A stretch of 64,000 bases of DNA from Rhodovulum bhavnagarense (GTDB taxonomy: Bacteria > Pseudomonadota > Alphaproteobacteria > Rhodobacterales > Rhodobacteraceae). The stretch covers positions 675,701 through 739,700 of the forward strand of contig NZ_SLXU01000001.1 of NCBI RefSeq assembly GCF_004343505.1, read 5' to 3'. The notes beneath the pieces were generated by a model. That model saw nothing but the letters and a program-made list of their open reading frames with translations, did no database searches and was not told the origin of the DNA. Of the stretch, positions 1 to 9,424 are shown one piece after another (within the stretch, counting starts at the first letter, position 1; each line of letters opens with the position of its first letter). The position numbers were made by a program, and so were the translations under genes.

Positions 1-1017
1 ATCGGTTCGGCGGTGGTGCGCCGGGCGATTGCCGATGGGCACGAGGTGGTCAACCTCGACGCGCTGACCTATGCCGCCTGCCTGGCCAACGTGGCCTGCG
101 TGGCCGATGGCGCGGCCTACGCCTTTGAACAGGCCGATATTCGCGACCGCGCGGCGCTGGACAGGGTTTTCGCCGTGCATGCGCCGGACGCCGTCATGCA
201 CCTGGCCGCCGAGTCCCATGTCGACCGCTCCATCGACGGGCCGGGCGATTTCATCGAGACCAACATCACCGGCACCTACAACATGCTGGAGGCCGCGCGC
301 AGCTATTGGGTGGGGCAGGGGCGGCCCGCAAGCTTCCGCTTCCACCATATCTCCACCGACGAGGTCTATGGCTCTCTGCCCGCCGACCCGTCGGTGAAAT
401 TCACCGAAACCACGCCCTACGATCCGCGCAGTCCCTATTCGGCCTCCAAGGCGGCGAGCGACCACCTGGTGCGCGCCTGGCATGAAACCTACGGCCTGCC
501 GGTGGTGCTGACCAATTGTTCCAACAATTACGGCCCCTACCATTTCCCCGAAAAGCTGATCCCGGTGATCATCCTGAACGCGCTGGCGGGCAAGCCGCTG
601 CCGATCTACGGCGACGGGTCGAACGTGCGCGACTGGCTTTATGTCGAGGATCACGCCGAGGCGCTGCTGCTGGTGGTGGAAAAGGGCACGGTGGGCCGGT
701 CCTACAATATCGGGGGCGAGAACGAGCGGACCAACCTGGACCTGGTGCGGACCCTGTGTGGCATCCTCGACCGGTTGCGCCCGCGCGCGGCGGGCTCTTA
801 CGGCGATCTGATCACCTTCGTCACCGACCGGCCCGGCCATGACGCGCGCTATGCCATCGACCCCACCCGCATCCGGACCGAACTGGGCTGGCGGCCCAGC
901 GTGACGGTCGAAGAGGGGCTTGAGCGCACCGTGCGCTGGTATCTCGACAACGAGGCCTGGTGGCGTCCGTTGCAGGCGCGCCACGGTGTTGGTGAACGCC
1001 TGGGGGTGAAGGCATGA
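1..1017 (+). CDS. rfbB: dTDP-glucose 4,6-dehydratase (5' end outside window)
   Basis: Converts dTDP-D-glucose to dTDP-4-keto-6-deoxy-D-glucose, the second step of dTDP-L-rhamnose synthesis for surface polysaccharide. The open frame runs off the left edge: the window opens inside the Rossmann fold ([10 protein letters not shown]), so the start codon and the preceding glycine motif lie upstream, and the first GTG at 13 is not the real start. Visible family marks are STDEVYGS and the short-chain dehydrogenase YxxxK pair in [12 protein letters not shown], followed by [11 protein letters not shown] and a [12 protein letters not shown] tail typical of RmlB. The stop overlaps the rfbD start (ATGA), so the two are probably translated together. 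The identification is firm; only the N-terminus is missing. Confidence 0.95.
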   Translation: MGSAVVRRAIADGHEVVNLDALTYAACLANVACVADGAAYAFEQADIRDRAALDRVFAVHAPDAVMHLAAESHVDRSIDGPGDFIETNITGTYNMLEAARSYWVGQGRPASFRFHHISTDEVYGSLPADPSVKFTETTPYDPRSPYSASKAASDHLVRAWHETYGLPVVLTNCSNNYGPYHFPEKLIPVIILNALAGKPLPIYGDGSNVRDWLYVEDHAEALLLVVEKGTVGRSYNIGGENERTNLDLVRTLCGILDRLRPRAAGSYGDLITFVTDRPGHDARYAIDPTRIRTELGWRPSVTVEEGLERTVRWYLDNEAWWRPLQARHGVGERLGVKA

Positions 1018-1871
1018 CGCTTCTGGTGTTCGGATCGACGGGGCAGGTTGCCCGCGAATTGCGCAAACGCGCCCCCGACGCGGTGTTCCTGTCGCGGGAA
1101 GAGGCGGATCTGGCCGATCCCGGCGCCTGCGCCGCGGTGATCGAGGCCCATGCGCCCGCAGCCGTGATCAACGCCGCCGCCTATACCGCGGTAGACCGGG
1201 CCGAAGAGGAAGAGGCGCTGGCCACCACCATCAACGGTGCAGCGCCCGGCGCCATGGCCTGGATCTGCGCCAAACAGGGCATCCCCTTCGTTCACATCTC
1301 GACCGATTACGTGTTCGACGGCTCGGGGGACGCGCCCTGGGCGACGGATGCGAAAACCGCGCCGCTGGGGGCCTATGGCCGCTCCAAGCTGGCCGGGGAA
1401 GAGGCGGTGCAAAGCGCGGGCGGGGCCTATGTCATCCTGCGCACGTCCTGGGTGTTTTCCGCCCATGGCAGCAATTTCGTCAAGACCATGCTGCGGCTGG
1501 GGGGCGAGCGGGAAAAGCTGACCATCGTCGCCGACCAGGTCGGCGGGCCGACCCCGGCGGGCGACATCGCAGCGGCCTGCCTCAAGATCGCGCACCATCT
1601 GCAAGAGACACCCGAACATCGCGGCACCTTCCATTTTTCCGGTGCGCCCGATGTCAGCTGGGCCGATTTCGCGCGCGAGATCTTCGCGCAGGCGGGGCTG
1701 GACGTGACGGTGGAGGACATCCCCACCAGCGCCTATCCCACCCCCGCCAGGCGCCCCGCCAATTCCCGGCTGGATTGCGAGGGGACAGAGGTCGTTTTCG
1801 AGATTGCCCGCCCGGACTGGCGCGCGGGATTGCGCGATATTCTGAAAGATCTGGGAGCATTGAAGACATGA
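1014..1871 (+). CDS. rfbD: dTDP-4-dehydrorhamnose reductase
   Basis: Reduces dTDP-4-keto-L-rhamnose to dTDP-L-rhamnose with NAD(P)H, the last step of the pathway. The 285-residue protein starts with a nucleotide-binding motif ([11 protein letters not shown]). It has the conserved ISTDYVFDG segment and a YGRSKLAGE stretch holding the catalytic Tyr and Lys. Length matches the RmlD family. The ATG overlaps the rfbB stop, and its own TGA touches the rfbA start region, so the three genes form one operon. The epimerase gene rfbC is not in the window; it is presumably upstream of rfbB or elsewhere. Confidence 0.95.
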   Translation: MTLLVFGSTGQVARELRKRAPDAVFLSREEADLADPGACAAVIEAHAPAAVINAAAYTAVDRAEEEEALATTINGAAPGAMAWICAKQGIPFVHISTDYVFDGSGDAPWATDAKTAPLGAYGRSKLAGEEAVQSAGGAYVILRTSWVFSAHGSNFVKTMLRLGGEREKLTIVADQVGGPTPAGDIAAACLKIAHHLQETPEHRGTFHFSGAPDVSWADFAREIFAQAGLDVTVEDIPTSAYPTPARRPANSRLDCEGTEVVFEIARPDWRAGLRDILKDLGALKT

Positions 1872-2743
1872 TCACCCGCAAGGGCATCATCCTGGCCGGC
1901 GGCTCGGGCACGCGGCTTTACCCGATCACGATGGGCGTCAGCAAGCAGCTCCTGCCGATCTATGACAAGCCGATGATCTATTATCCGCTCAGCGTGTTGA
2001 TGCTGGCCGGTATCCGCGAGATCGCCGTGATCACCACGCCGCAGGACCAGGACCAGTTCAGGCGCGTGCTGGGCGATGGCAGCCAGTGGGGCCTGAGCCT
2101 GACCTACATCGTGCAGCCCTCGCCCGACGGGCTGGCGCAGGCCTTCATCCTCGCCGAGGACTTTCTGGCGGGCGCGCCTTCGGCGCTGGTGCTGGGCGAC
2201 AACATCTTCTACGGGCACGGCCTGCCCGAGCTGTTGCAGGCGGCCGATGCCAAGACGGCGGGCGGCACGGTGTTCGGCTATCGCGTGGCCGATCCCGAAC
2301 GCTATGGCGTGGTCGAGTTCGACGCGGGGGGGCGCGCGACGGCGATCGTGGAAAAGCCCGAGGTTCCGCCGTCGAATTACGCGGTGACGGGGCTTTACTT
2401 TCTCGATGCCGAGGCGCCGGCCCGCGCGCGCCAGGTCCGGCCCTCGGCGCGCGGCGAGCTGGAGATCACCACGCTGCTGGAAATGTACCTGCACGAGGGC
2501 GCGCTGGACGTGCAGGTGATGGGGCGGGGCTATGCATGGCTTGACACGGGCACGCATGGTTCTCTGCTGGATGCGGGCAATTTCGTGCGCACGCTGGAAA
2601 AACGCCAGGGCCAGCAGACCGGCTGCCTTGAGGAAATCGCCTATGCCCAGGGCTGGATCGACACCGCCACCCTGATCGCCCGTGCCGAGATGTTCCGAAA
2701 GAACGCATATGGCGATTATCTCAAGGGGTTGATCAAGCCCTAG
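1868..2743 (+). CDS. rfbA: glucose-1-phosphate thymidylyltransferase
   Basis: Makes dTDP-glucose from dTTP and glucose-1-phosphate, the first step of the rhamnose pathway. The N-terminus carries the nucleotidyltransferase signature [11 protein letters not shown] followed by [12 protein letters not shown]. Further family marks are the VLGDNIFYG metal-site region and [10 protein letters not shown] chose the ATG at 1868 (MITRKGIIL) because it places the signature at the usual distance from the start and overlaps the rfbD stop by four bases. An in-frame extension upstream exists but would lie wholly inside rfbD. The product is 291 residues, as expected for RmlA. It is the last gene of the operon visible here. 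Confidence 0.95.
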   Translation: MITRKGIILAGGSGTRLYPITMGVSKQLLPIYDKPMIYYPLSVLMLAGIREIAVITTPQDQDQFRRVLGDGSQWGLSLTYIVQPSPDGLAQAFILAEDFLAGAPSALVLGDNIFYGHGLPELLQAADAKTAGGTVFGYRVADPERYGVVEFDAGGRATAIVEKPEVPPSNYAVTGLYFLDAEAPARARQVRPSARGELEITTLLEMYLHEGALDVQVMGRGYAWLDTGTHGSLLDAGNFVRTLEKRQGQQTGCLEEIAYAQGWIDTATLIARAEMFRKNAYGDYLKGLIKP

Positions 2744-3168
2744 GGTCAGCGCCGTTTCGTCGCCTGGCCCGGGTCGCGACGGTCACGGCGGACGCTGGGC
2801 CGGGGTAAGAGCCTCGGTTTTAGCGAAACGATCCCGATTACGATACGCGGCTTGGCTGCGCGGTGACAGGGCGCGTGTGCCGTCGGTACGGAGGTCCTTC
2901 GCCCGATGGGGGTGAGTCGCCCATCGCGTGCGCATCGGCAACACCTTGCCCGTTTTACATGCGCCCGCAGGGGCTTTCCGCCGAATACCCTGTGCAGGTT
3001 GTTTTCCGGCGGTCTTTCGCATGCCCCGCAGACGGGTTTGGGCGGGGTGCCGCGCGGATCGGGCCTGTTTGGCGAGGCGCCGTTTCTGCGCGGGGCAACC
3101 GGCGTATTCGAAAGGCGGGGCCGTATTCCGCGGCTCTCAAGACCTTTGGAAAATATGGGAGACAGAGA
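2744..3168. other. intergenic region without a supported gene
   Basis: About 425 bases between rfbA and the EF-hand gene. Open frames cross it on both strands, but none has a ribosome site, a domain or a consistent codon pattern. I see no clear terminator with a T-run and no RNA gene. The last 30 bases probably carry the leader of the EF-hand gene. Confidence 0.5.
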
Positions 3169-3402
3169 ATGAAAAAGATCACCGCCATGACCGCGATCCT
3201 TTTGTTTTCAACCGGCGCCGCCTTTGCCGCAGAGCTGGATGCCAATGGCGATGGTGCGGTAACTTTCGAAGAGTTTCTGGCTGTCTTGCCGACAACCACC
3301 GAAGAGGCGTTCGCGGCAATCGATACCGATGCTAGCGGCGCCCTGTCGGCAGAGGAAATCGCGGCGGCCGAAGAGGCCGGGTTGATCCCCGTCGAGGGCT
3401 GA
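3169..3402 (+). CDS. small exported EF-hand calcium-binding protein
   Basis: A 77-residue protein with an N-terminal signal peptide (MKKITAMTAILLFSTGAAFA, likely cut after AFA), so it should act in the periplasm or outside. The mature part holds two calcium-binding loops. The first, DANGDGAVTFEE, is canonical with Asp/Asn/Asp/Gly and a final Glu. The second, DTDASGALSAEE, is also a good match. The rest is acidic and alanine-rich. The start at 3169 gives the clean signal peptide and follows a GGGAGA ribosome site; longer upstream extensions are unsupported. It stands alone between the rhamnose operon and the lipid cluster. Partner and exact role are unknown; calcium buffering or sensing is inference. 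Confidence 0.8.
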   Translation: MKKITAMTAILLFSTGAAFAAELDANGDGAVTFEEFLAVLPTTTEEAFAAIDTDASGALSAEEIAAAEEAGLIPVEG

Positions 3403-3673
3403 GGCAAGGGCGCACGCCCTAGCTGGCAGGGAATATCCTGCTAGGCACGGCGCCCGGTCATGCCGGGGGCCGTGTCGCCTTACGATTTGTCGGCTTATCA
3501 CGTGACCTTTTCCCGCCGATGGGGCGCGTGGCCTGGCACGCCCGTCAATGTCGCGCGGCACCGTGGCAATCTGGGCGGCTTTTGCCGATTGCGGGGGGCG
3601 TGGCAGATGATTAGGGTCGAATTCGACTGCGGCCGCATCCGGGCGACCGCGCGTGGCATGCAAAGAGGTGACA

Positions 3674-4741
3674 GTGTCCCGGGACGCCCTAACAGATGAC
3701 GGCATGTCGACGATCCGCCAGCGTTTGGGCGAGATCCGCGAGATGGAACGATCCAAGGGCGCCGAGGCCGCGGAAAAGGCGCTGATCGCGCTGATCCGCG
3801 AGGTGCCCGACAACCGGCCCGCCTATACCGCGCTGAGCCGGGTGCTGATGAAGCAGAAAAAATTCGATTACGCCGTCCGGGCCGCCGAAAAGGTGGTGCG
3901 GCTTGCCCCAATGGAGGCCGAGCCGCTGGTGCTGGCGGGCTTTGCGCGGTTGCGCAACGAGGATCGCGAGGGCGCGGCAGTGGCCTTTGCCGATGCACTG
4001 GGGCTGGATGGCGCAAATACCCGCGCCATGATGGGCGCGGCCCTTTTGAAGATGTCGGAAGACAGCCACGAGGATGCGCTTGAGCTATGCGAACGCGCCG
4101 TCGCGCTTGATCCCGACCTGGAACGCGCGCATGAACTGATTGTGCGTATCAACCTCAAACAGGGGCGCAAGGACGACGCGCTGGCCGAATTGCGCGACCT
4201 CGTCGAGGCCGGTGGCGGTTCGTCCCGTGCGTTGCGTCTTTACGCCCGCCTGATGCGCGATGAGGGGCGACTTGACGAGGCGTTGAAGGCCGCCGCGTCG
4301 CGGCTCGGAGAGGACCGCAAGAGCCTCAAGCGTTTTTCCCAGCTTGCGGCCTTTTCCGGTCAGGCTGACCTTGCGGTGGACGAGTATCGCAAACTTGCCG
4401 AGGCAACCGATGCGAAACCCGCCGACAAGGTTCGCCTTATCGCTGCGCTGATCCGCAGCGGTGCGCTTGATGAGGCCCGCACTGGCATTTCCGCGCTGCC
4501 CGATGCGCGGGTTCTCAAGCCGCTCAAGCACAAGCTGTCGGGCGACATCGCGATGGCCGAAGGTCAGCACACGGCCGCGATCGCGCTTTACCGCAAGGCC
4601 TGCAAGGCGGCCAACGCACAAGAGCCCGATGCCGACGCGATTGGCGCCGACGCACCTGAGGAAGATCTGGCAAAGCTCTGGCAGAAACATAGTGCCCAGG
4701 CTCTGCGTGTTGCCTTGCGCGCCCGCCGCAGTCCGGGCTGA
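3674..4741 (+). CDS. TPR-repeat protein
   Basis: About 355 residues built mainly of helix pairs that fit tetratricopeptide repeats. Examples are AYTALSRVLMKQKKFDYAVRAAEKVVRLAP and a following unit around EAEPLVLAGFARLRNEDREGA. Such proteins act as scaffolds. No signal peptide or membrane segment is seen, so it is probably cytoplasmic. I chose the GTG at 3674 because an AGAGG ribosome site lies five bases before it; an ATG at 3704 is a possible alternative. It is the first gene of the cluster and lies about 50 bases before a phosphatase-superfamily gene in the same direction. Its link to the sulfotransferases and synthase is inferred from position only. Confidence 0.75.
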   Translation: MSRDALTDDGMSTIRQRLGEIREMERSKGAEAAEKALIALIREVPDNRPAYTALSRVLMKQKKFDYAVRAAEKVVRLAPMEAEPLVLAGFARLRNEDREGAAVAFADALGLDGANTRAMMGAALLKMSEDSHEDALELCERAVALDPDLERAHELIVRINLKQGRKDDALAELRDLVEAGGGSSRALRLYARLMRDEGRLDEALKAAASRLGEDRKSLKRFSQLAAFSGQADLAVDEYRKLAEATDAKPADKVRLIAALIRSGALDEARTGISALPDARVLKPLKHKLSGDIAMAEGQHTAAIALYRKACKAANAQEPDADAIGADAPEEDLAKLWQKHSAQALRVALRARRSPG

Positions 4742-4793
4742 CCTCTGGGCCCACCCGCGCAGGCAACGTTCAACAGACAGCGAAAGGCCCGAG

Positions 4794-5624
4794 ATGCCCC
4801 TGAACCTTGTCTATATCATCATGGATAGCTGCCGGTTCGACAGCTACCGGCGTGCGCGGACGCCCAACATGGACGCCCTGGCCGAGGGTGAACAGCGCTA
4901 TAGCTATGCGTCCTGGACCGCGCCCAGCCATCACTCGATCTTCATGGGCCAGATCGCCCATAAAAGCCCCACACGGGTTCTGGCCTCGGAGGTCTACAAG
5001 AAGGAATATGCCCGTTGGGTTGACCGGATCGACGTGCCGGACCTGTCGTTCAAATCCTTCGTGCCCGAACTGAGCCTCGCGAAGGTTTTGCAAAAACAGG
5101 GTTACCGAACCGTGGGCCGGGTATCGATGCCTGTCTTGAACCCTTTTACCGGGCTCAATCGTCACTTCGACGATTATCGCCTGATGTCGAATCACAATGA
5201 TTTCGGCGGAATGGTGAACGAGGTATCGTTTTCGACCGATCAGCCGAGCTATTATTTCATGAATCTCGGCGAGACCCATTATCCTTACATGCTCAAGGAT
5301 GACAGCCTGCCGCGCATTTCGGGCGTTCACGGGGTGGTCAAGGGCATGGATGAGGCGATCCAGCGGTCGGGCGATCTGCCGGATGAGGACGATGGCTTTT
5401 TCTCTGCCGGGGACATGGCCGCGCTGCACGACCAACAGGTGCGCTGTGTGGAACATGTCGACGAGATCCTGGGCGCGTTGATCGCCAAGGCGCCGAAGGG
5501 GACGCATTTCATCGTGACCGCGGATCACGGTGAATGTTTTGGCGAGGGCGACTATTTCGGGCACGGCCCGGTGATGCACGAAAAGGTTTTCGAGATTCCG
5601 TTCCTTGAGGGGCGCAAGACATGA
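4794..5624 (+). CDS. short alkaline-phosphatase-superfamily (sulfatase-like) hydrolase or transferase
   Basis: A 276-residue member of the alkaline phosphatase/sulfatase superfamily. The N-terminus has the metal-binding Asp (IIMDSCRFDSY). The nucleophile region is SWTAPSHHSIFMG and the C-terminal metal site is TADHGECFGEGDYFGHG. The sulfatase formylglycine motif (C/S-x-P-x-R) is absent, so the nucleophile is probably Thr or Ser. A phosphatase or phospho-transferase activity is therefore likelier than a sulfatase. It lacks a signal peptide and is much shorter than most family members. ATG 4794 follows an AAAGG site. The stop overlaps the next start (ATGA), tying it to the sulfotransferase. The substrate is unknown. 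Confidence 0.75.
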   Translation: MPLNLVYIIMDSCRFDSYRRARTPNMDALAEGEQRYSYASWTAPSHHSIFMGQIAHKSPTRVLASEVYKKEYARWVDRIDVPDLSFKSFVPELSLAKVLQKQGYRTVGRVSMPVLNPFTGLNRHFDDYRLMSNHNDFGGMVNEVSFSTDQPSYYFMNLGETHYPYMLKDDSLPRISGVHGVVKGMDEAIQRSGDLPDEDDGFFSAGDMAALHDQQVRCVEHVDEILGALIAKAPKGTHFIVTADHGECFGEGDYFGHGPVMHEKVFEIPFLEGRKT

Positions 5625-6559
5625 TGGACGCGCCTTCGGTTCCCGACCCGGTTTTCGTGCTGGCCGCGCCGCGGTCTTTCACATCGCTGATCACCGCGAT
5701 GATCGGCCAGCACCCAGAACTTTACGGCCTGCCGGAGCTTAACCTCTTTCAATGTGATCTGATGGAGGAATTCAATACCGGGCTGACGCCCGATGGCATT
5801 TCCAAATCGCCTGTCTGGAAGACGATGCGCCATGGGTTGTTGCGGACCGTGGCCGAGCTATATGCCGGCGAACAGACGGTCGAGTCGATCCACATGGCCG
5901 AACGCTGGCTTGCGCGCCGGGCCGACCGGACCTCGGCAGAGGTCTTCCATGAACTGTGCAAGTCCATTGCGCCTTTGCGCGTGGTTGAGAAAAGCCCGGG
6001 TGTGCTGCGCAAGCAGGTGTTCATGGACCGGATGCTTGAGGCATTTCCGAATGCCCGCTTCATCCACCTGTTGCGCAGTCCCGTGGACCAGGGGCGATCG
6101 GTGCTCAAGGCCAAGGGTGGTATCGGCGTGCTCTTGGCGATGAACTGCGTTGACTACCGCGGAGAAGAGGCCGCGCTCGAACCGCAGATCCTGTGGCATG
6201 ACACCCAGGTTCAGATCCTTCGCTTTCTCGACAAGCTGCCCGATGAGCAATTCGTAACGGTGCGTGGCGAGGATCTGCTGAACGATCTCGATAACTCGCT
6301 GGGGGCACTATGCCGCTGGCTGGGCGTGTCCGACGATGTCGAGGCCATCGCCGCGATGAAACGGCCCGAGGAGTCGGCCTATTCCTGCCTTGGGCCCGCG
6401 AATGCGCGGCTGGGCAATGACGTGAATTTCCTGCGATCGCCGGCGCTGCGCGAGGGCGGGGTGACGTCAACCCCGCTGGATGCGCCCTTGCCCTGGCGGG
6501 CGGATGCGGCGCCGCTACATCCTCGTGTCCAGGCCCTGGCGCGGGAGTTGGGATATTGA
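5621..6559 (+). CDS. sulfotransferase family protein (first of three)
   Basis: A 312-residue protein of the PAPS-dependent sulfotransferase fold, expected to move a sulfo group onto a hydroxyl or amine. The N-terminal 5'-phosphosulfate loop is AAPRSFTSLITAMIGQHPE. The 3'-phosphate region is FPNARFIHLLRSPVDQGRS, with the conserved Arg and Ser. A C-terminal segment, PANARLGNDVNFLRSPALR, is shared in outline with the two sulfotransferases at 9425 and 10365. The protein is soluble. It overlaps the upstream gene by ATGA and the downstream one by TTGA. The acceptor is unknown; the nearby synthase makes a lipid or polyketide acceptor plausible. Confidence 0.8.
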   Translation: MMDAPSVPDPVFVLAAPRSFTSLITAMIGQHPELYGLPELNLFQCDLMEEFNTGLTPDGISKSPVWKTMRHGLLRTVAELYAGEQTVESIHMAERWLARRADRTSAEVFHELCKSIAPLRVVEKSPGVLRKQVFMDRMLEAFPNARFIHLLRSPVDQGRSVLKAKGGIGVLLAMNCVDYRGEEAALEPQILWHDTQVQILRFLDKLPDEQFVTVRGEDLLNDLDNSLGALCRWLGVSDDVEAIAAMKRPEESAYSCLGPANARLGNDVNFLRSPALREGGVTSTPLDAPLPWRADAAPLHPRVQALARELGY

Positions 6560-6897
6560 GTGTTCTTGACCTCAAACCGTTGCGCGCGCCCGGCCACCGG
6601 GCCTTTATCGGGATGGAATTTGGCGGCCCTTCTGCCGAGGCAGATCCGGAGGCGCTGAGCCCTGGCGATGTGCTGGCCGATCCGCGCCTGATGTCGCTGG
6701 GCCGGGCCGTGTTCGAAGAGCTGCGCCTGCAATTTGCAGAACCCGCCGGCGCCGCGCATCTGAGCGACGAGGAAGAGGCATATCGGCAGAAGCTGGAAAC
6801 CTGGGCCGATATCCTGGAAATCCTGCTGGAAGAGACCCTTAACGAGCTTGAAACCCTGAATGCCGCGCGCGCGGGGCTTGCGCATGGGCCGGGTTGA
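6556..6897 (+). CDS. small helical protein of unknown function
   Basis: A 113-residue soluble protein with no domain I recognise. It starts at a TTG whose last bases overlap the stop of the sulfotransferase (TTGA), which explains its position and supports translation by coupling. The second half (about residues 75-105) is a strongly amphipathic helix rich in Glu and Leu (ADILEILLEETLNELETL). The N-terminal half is rich in Gly, Pro and Ala. The next gene begins 10 bases after its stop. It may be an accessory or binding partner of the neighbouring enzymes, but nothing in the sequence shows this. Confidence 0.6.
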   Translation: MSVLDLKPLRAPGHRAFIGMEFGGPSAEADPEALSPGDVLADPRLMSLGRAVFEELRLQFAEPAGAAHLSDEEEAYRQKLETWADILEILLEETLNELETLNAARAGLAHGPG

Positions 6898-6907
6898 GGG
6901 GGCAGGC

Positions 6908-8401
6908 ATGAAGCAGATGCGGTGCGCGGCGGCCCATCCCGGCCTTGGCGAGCGGGCTTTTGTCCGCATCGCCCGTAACGGATTCGGTGATGCGCTGAAT
7001 TCCTACCCCCATTCCATGGCCTGGTTCAAGGACCGCCTGGTGGTCGGCACAACGCGCAGCAACCTGTGCCTGTTCAAGGTCTCGAAGATCGAGAAGAAGC
7101 TGGACCGATGGCCGGTCGAATGTCCTGATTACGTTTACGACCTGGATATGCGGGCGCAGATCTGGTCGTTCGATCCGACCGAGGCTCGGCCGGGGGTGGA
7201 AAACTCCGGCTGGACGTTGCGCGCTCGCGCGCCCTGGATCGACGCGCAGGGTGAGAGGCTCCCGCGTGAATTGGGCTATCGCGGCATGTGTGTTTTCAAA
7301 GGGACCAGCGATCGGGAAGAATGCCTTTACGTCGCCACCTATACGCCGGCCAGGGGATTCGGCACGCGCATCCTGCGATCTGAGGATGGCATACGGTTCG
7401 ACGAGATCCCGATGCCAGAGGGGTTCGACCGGTCGGTCATCACGCTGCGCCTTGTTGTACCGTTCAAGGGGCGGCTGTTTACCAGCCCTACGGGCAAGGC
7501 GGGTGGTAATCCCAACCAGACCGGACAGGCGGTCATCTATGCCAGCGCCGATCCGGCCGGGGGATCGTGGGAGCCGGTGAACCTGCCCGGTTTCGGCGAT
7601 CCCGGTAATATCGGCATCTTCGAGATGGTTGGTTGCGGAGATTACCTTTACGCGGGCACCGGCAATCCGGCCGGCTACCAGATATGGCGCACCCGCGCCG
7701 AGGGGCCTGCGCCTTACGACTGGGATTGCGTGGTTACCAACGGGGCCTATCGCGGCCCGCTGAACCAGGGTGTCGCCTCTTTCGCGGTGCACCAGGGATT
7801 GGTCTATGCTGGCAGCGGTATTCAACATGGCGGCATTGATCGGGGGGCTGGAATCGGCCCTGCCGGGCCGGAACTGATCCGCATCCATGAAAACGGCCGG
7901 TGGGACCTGGTCGTGGGCAGTAGTCGCGATACACCCGAGGGCGCGCGCGCGCCGCTGTCGGGCTATACGCCGGGGTTCAACAACCTCTTCAACGGATATT
8001 TCTGGCAGATGGAAAGCCATGATGGCTGGCTTTACCTGGGCACCTTCGACTGGACCACGATGCTGCGCTATTCCGAGCGCGGAGCCTGGCCCGCGCCGTT
8101 TCGCAAGATGATCGAGCGGGTCGGTGTCGAAAAACTGGTGCAAACCCGGGGCGGTGCCGAGCTTTATCGTTCGCGCGATGGCGAGAATTGGCTGCCGGTC
8201 ACGACACAGGGCTTTGGGAACGCATTCAATTACGGTATCCGTACATTGCAGTCCACGCCATACGGTCTGGCGGTGGGCTTGGTGAACCCCTTTGGTCCGC
8301 GGGTCGGCTTCGACGGCCCGGATGGGTACGGATACCGGTACAACCCCGATGGCGGGCTTGAGATCTGGCTGGGACAGAAACGGGAAAGGAATTTGCCATG
8401 A
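6908..8401 (+). CDS. propeller-like protein of unknown function (paralogue of the gene at 11254)
   Basis: A 497-residue soluble protein with blade-like motifs spaced through its length: RLVVGTTRSNL, CLYVATYTP, YLYAGTGNP, LVYAGSGIQ and LYLGTFDW. This pattern of a hydrophobic strand followed by GT or GS is usual in beta-propellers. It shares a GRWDLVVGSSRDTPEG segment with the protein at 11254 (GTWDLVMGQPRFTPDG there), so the two are related. No signal peptide is visible and no catalytic motif is recognised. ATG 6908 lies behind a GAGGGGGCA stretch that can serve as ribosome site. Its stop overlaps the esterase start (ATGA). Confidence 0.65.
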   Translation: MKQMRCAAAHPGLGERAFVRIARNGFGDALNSYPHSMAWFKDRLVVGTTRSNLCLFKVSKIEKKLDRWPVECPDYVYDLDMRAQIWSFDPTEARPGVENSGWTLRARAPWIDAQGERLPRELGYRGMCVFKGTSDREECLYVATYTPARGFGTRILRSEDGIRFDEIPMPEGFDRSVITLRLVVPFKGRLFTSPTGKAGGNPNQTGQAVIYASADPAGGSWEPVNLPGFGDPGNIGIFEMVGCGDYLYAGTGNPAGYQIWRTRAEGPAPYDWDCVVTNGAYRGPLNQGVASFAVHQGLVYAGSGIQHGGIDRGAGIGPAGPELIRIHENGRWDLVVGSSRDTPEGARAPLSGYTPGFNNLFNGYFWQMESHDGWLYLGTFDWTTMLRYSERGAWPAPFRKMIERVGVEKLVQTRGGAELYRSRDGENWLPVTTQGFGNAFNYGIRTLQSTPYGLAVGLVNPFGPRVGFDGPDGYGYRYNPDGGLEIWLGQKRERNLP

Positions 8402-9372
8402 GAGCGCTGCGCATCGCGGGTATTTCACTTGGTCTGGTGCTGGGGCTGGGCGCGTGCATGCCCGATATCGCCGCCATCGGGGGGGGTGGAAAGGGCCGCT
8501 CGGTCTCGCTGGGTACGCCCGCCGCGGCGGGTGGTCTGGATCAGCGCACGGTCATGGCTGCGGGGCTGGAGCGCAGCTATCACATCTACGTCCCCAAAAG
8601 CGTTGCCGCTGCCGGCGGGTCCGCGCCCGCGATCGTCACGTTCCATGGCGGAGGCGGCAACGCCCTGGAGTTCGCCAAGCGGATCGATATCCGCCGCGTC
8701 GCCGATGCGCGTGGCATGATCGTGCTGGCTCCGCAAGGGGTCGGGCGTGGCGACAAGGGATTCTGGAACGCGGGCAGCATCTCGCCCGTCGGCATGGCCG
8801 AGCGTAACAACGTGGATGACCTCGCTTTTATCCAGGCCATGCTGCGCGATGCCGCGAGCGTGGCGCCGATAGATCCGTCGCGGGTCTATGCGGCGGGGCT
8901 GTCCAAGGGCGGGATGCTGGCCTATCATGCCGCGTGCAATCTTCCGGGCACGTTCACGGCGATCGCGGCGGTCGCCAGCACCCTGTCGGCCGCCGATTGC
9001 CCCAACCCGCAGGGCGTCAGCCTGCTGCACATCCACGGCACCGACGACAAGAACGTTCCGTTTTCCGGCGGCAGCGGCGAGATGTCGGCCAAGGGCGCGA
9101 ACTGGCCGCCCGCAAGCCTCGGGATAGAACGCTTCAGCGCGGCCAACCAATGCGCGCCGCAGGCGCAGGTCATGCGGCCAGCGCAGGATACCACCTGCCA
9201 GGTCACTTCATGCGCAGGCGGCGAAAAGGTCGAGCTTTGTCTCGTCGAGGGCGGCGGTCATGCCTGGCCGGGCATAGAGCCCGCCCCCTGGCAGCAGAAA
9301 TACGGGGTTTATGTTTCGCCCTATTTCAAGGCTACGGACTTCGTCGTCGATTTCCTGCTGAGCAGCAACTAA
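8398..9372 (+). CDS. LpqC-type esterase / PHB-depolymerase-like lipoprotein
   Basis: A 324-residue alpha/beta hydrolase with a lipoprotein signal (LGLVLGLGAC, Cys near residue 20), so it should be anchored to a membrane facing the periplasm or outside. The fold motifs are FHGGGGNALEFA (oxyanion region), the nucleophile elbow AGLSKGGM with Ser169, an Asp in HIHGTDDKNVP and a His in EGGGHAWPG. These match the polyhydroxybutyrate depolymerase/feruloyl esterase (LpqC) family. The C-terminal region has several Cys (TTCQVTSCAGG, ELC) that could form disulfides. It is coupled by ATGA to the upstream propeller gene. In this context it could release or trim an ester-linked product; the substrate is not known. 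Confidence 0.8.
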   Translation: MRALRIAGISLGLVLGLGACMPDIAAIGGGGKGRSVSLGTPAAAGGLDQRTVMAAGLERSYHIYVPKSVAAAGGSAPAIVTFHGGGGNALEFAKRIDIRRVADARGMIVLAPQGVGRGDKGFWNAGSISPVGMAERNNVDDLAFIQAMLRDAASVAPIDPSRVYAAGLSKGGMLAYHAACNLPGTFTAIAAVASTLSAADCPNPQGVSLLHIHGTDDKNVPFSGGSGEMSAKGANWPPASLGIERFSAANQCAPQAQVMRPAQDTTCQVTSCAGGEKVELCLVEGGGHAWPGIEPAPWQQKYGVYVSPYFKATDFVVDFLLSSN

Positions 9373-9424
9373 CATCAATGGGAGGCCCCGCGCCGGGTTG
9401 CCCGGTCGGGGTTGCGCACTTGCC

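Noticed and set aside
2783..3022. 79-codon minus-strand frame in the rfbA/EF-hand gap
   Set aside because: Basic, low-complexity product without domain, ribosome site or neighbours. Probably chance.
6839..8428. Long open frame opposite the propeller-like gene
   Set aside because: It lies wholly antisense to a gene with coding pattern, overlaps and ribosome site. Long antisense frames are expected at this GC content.
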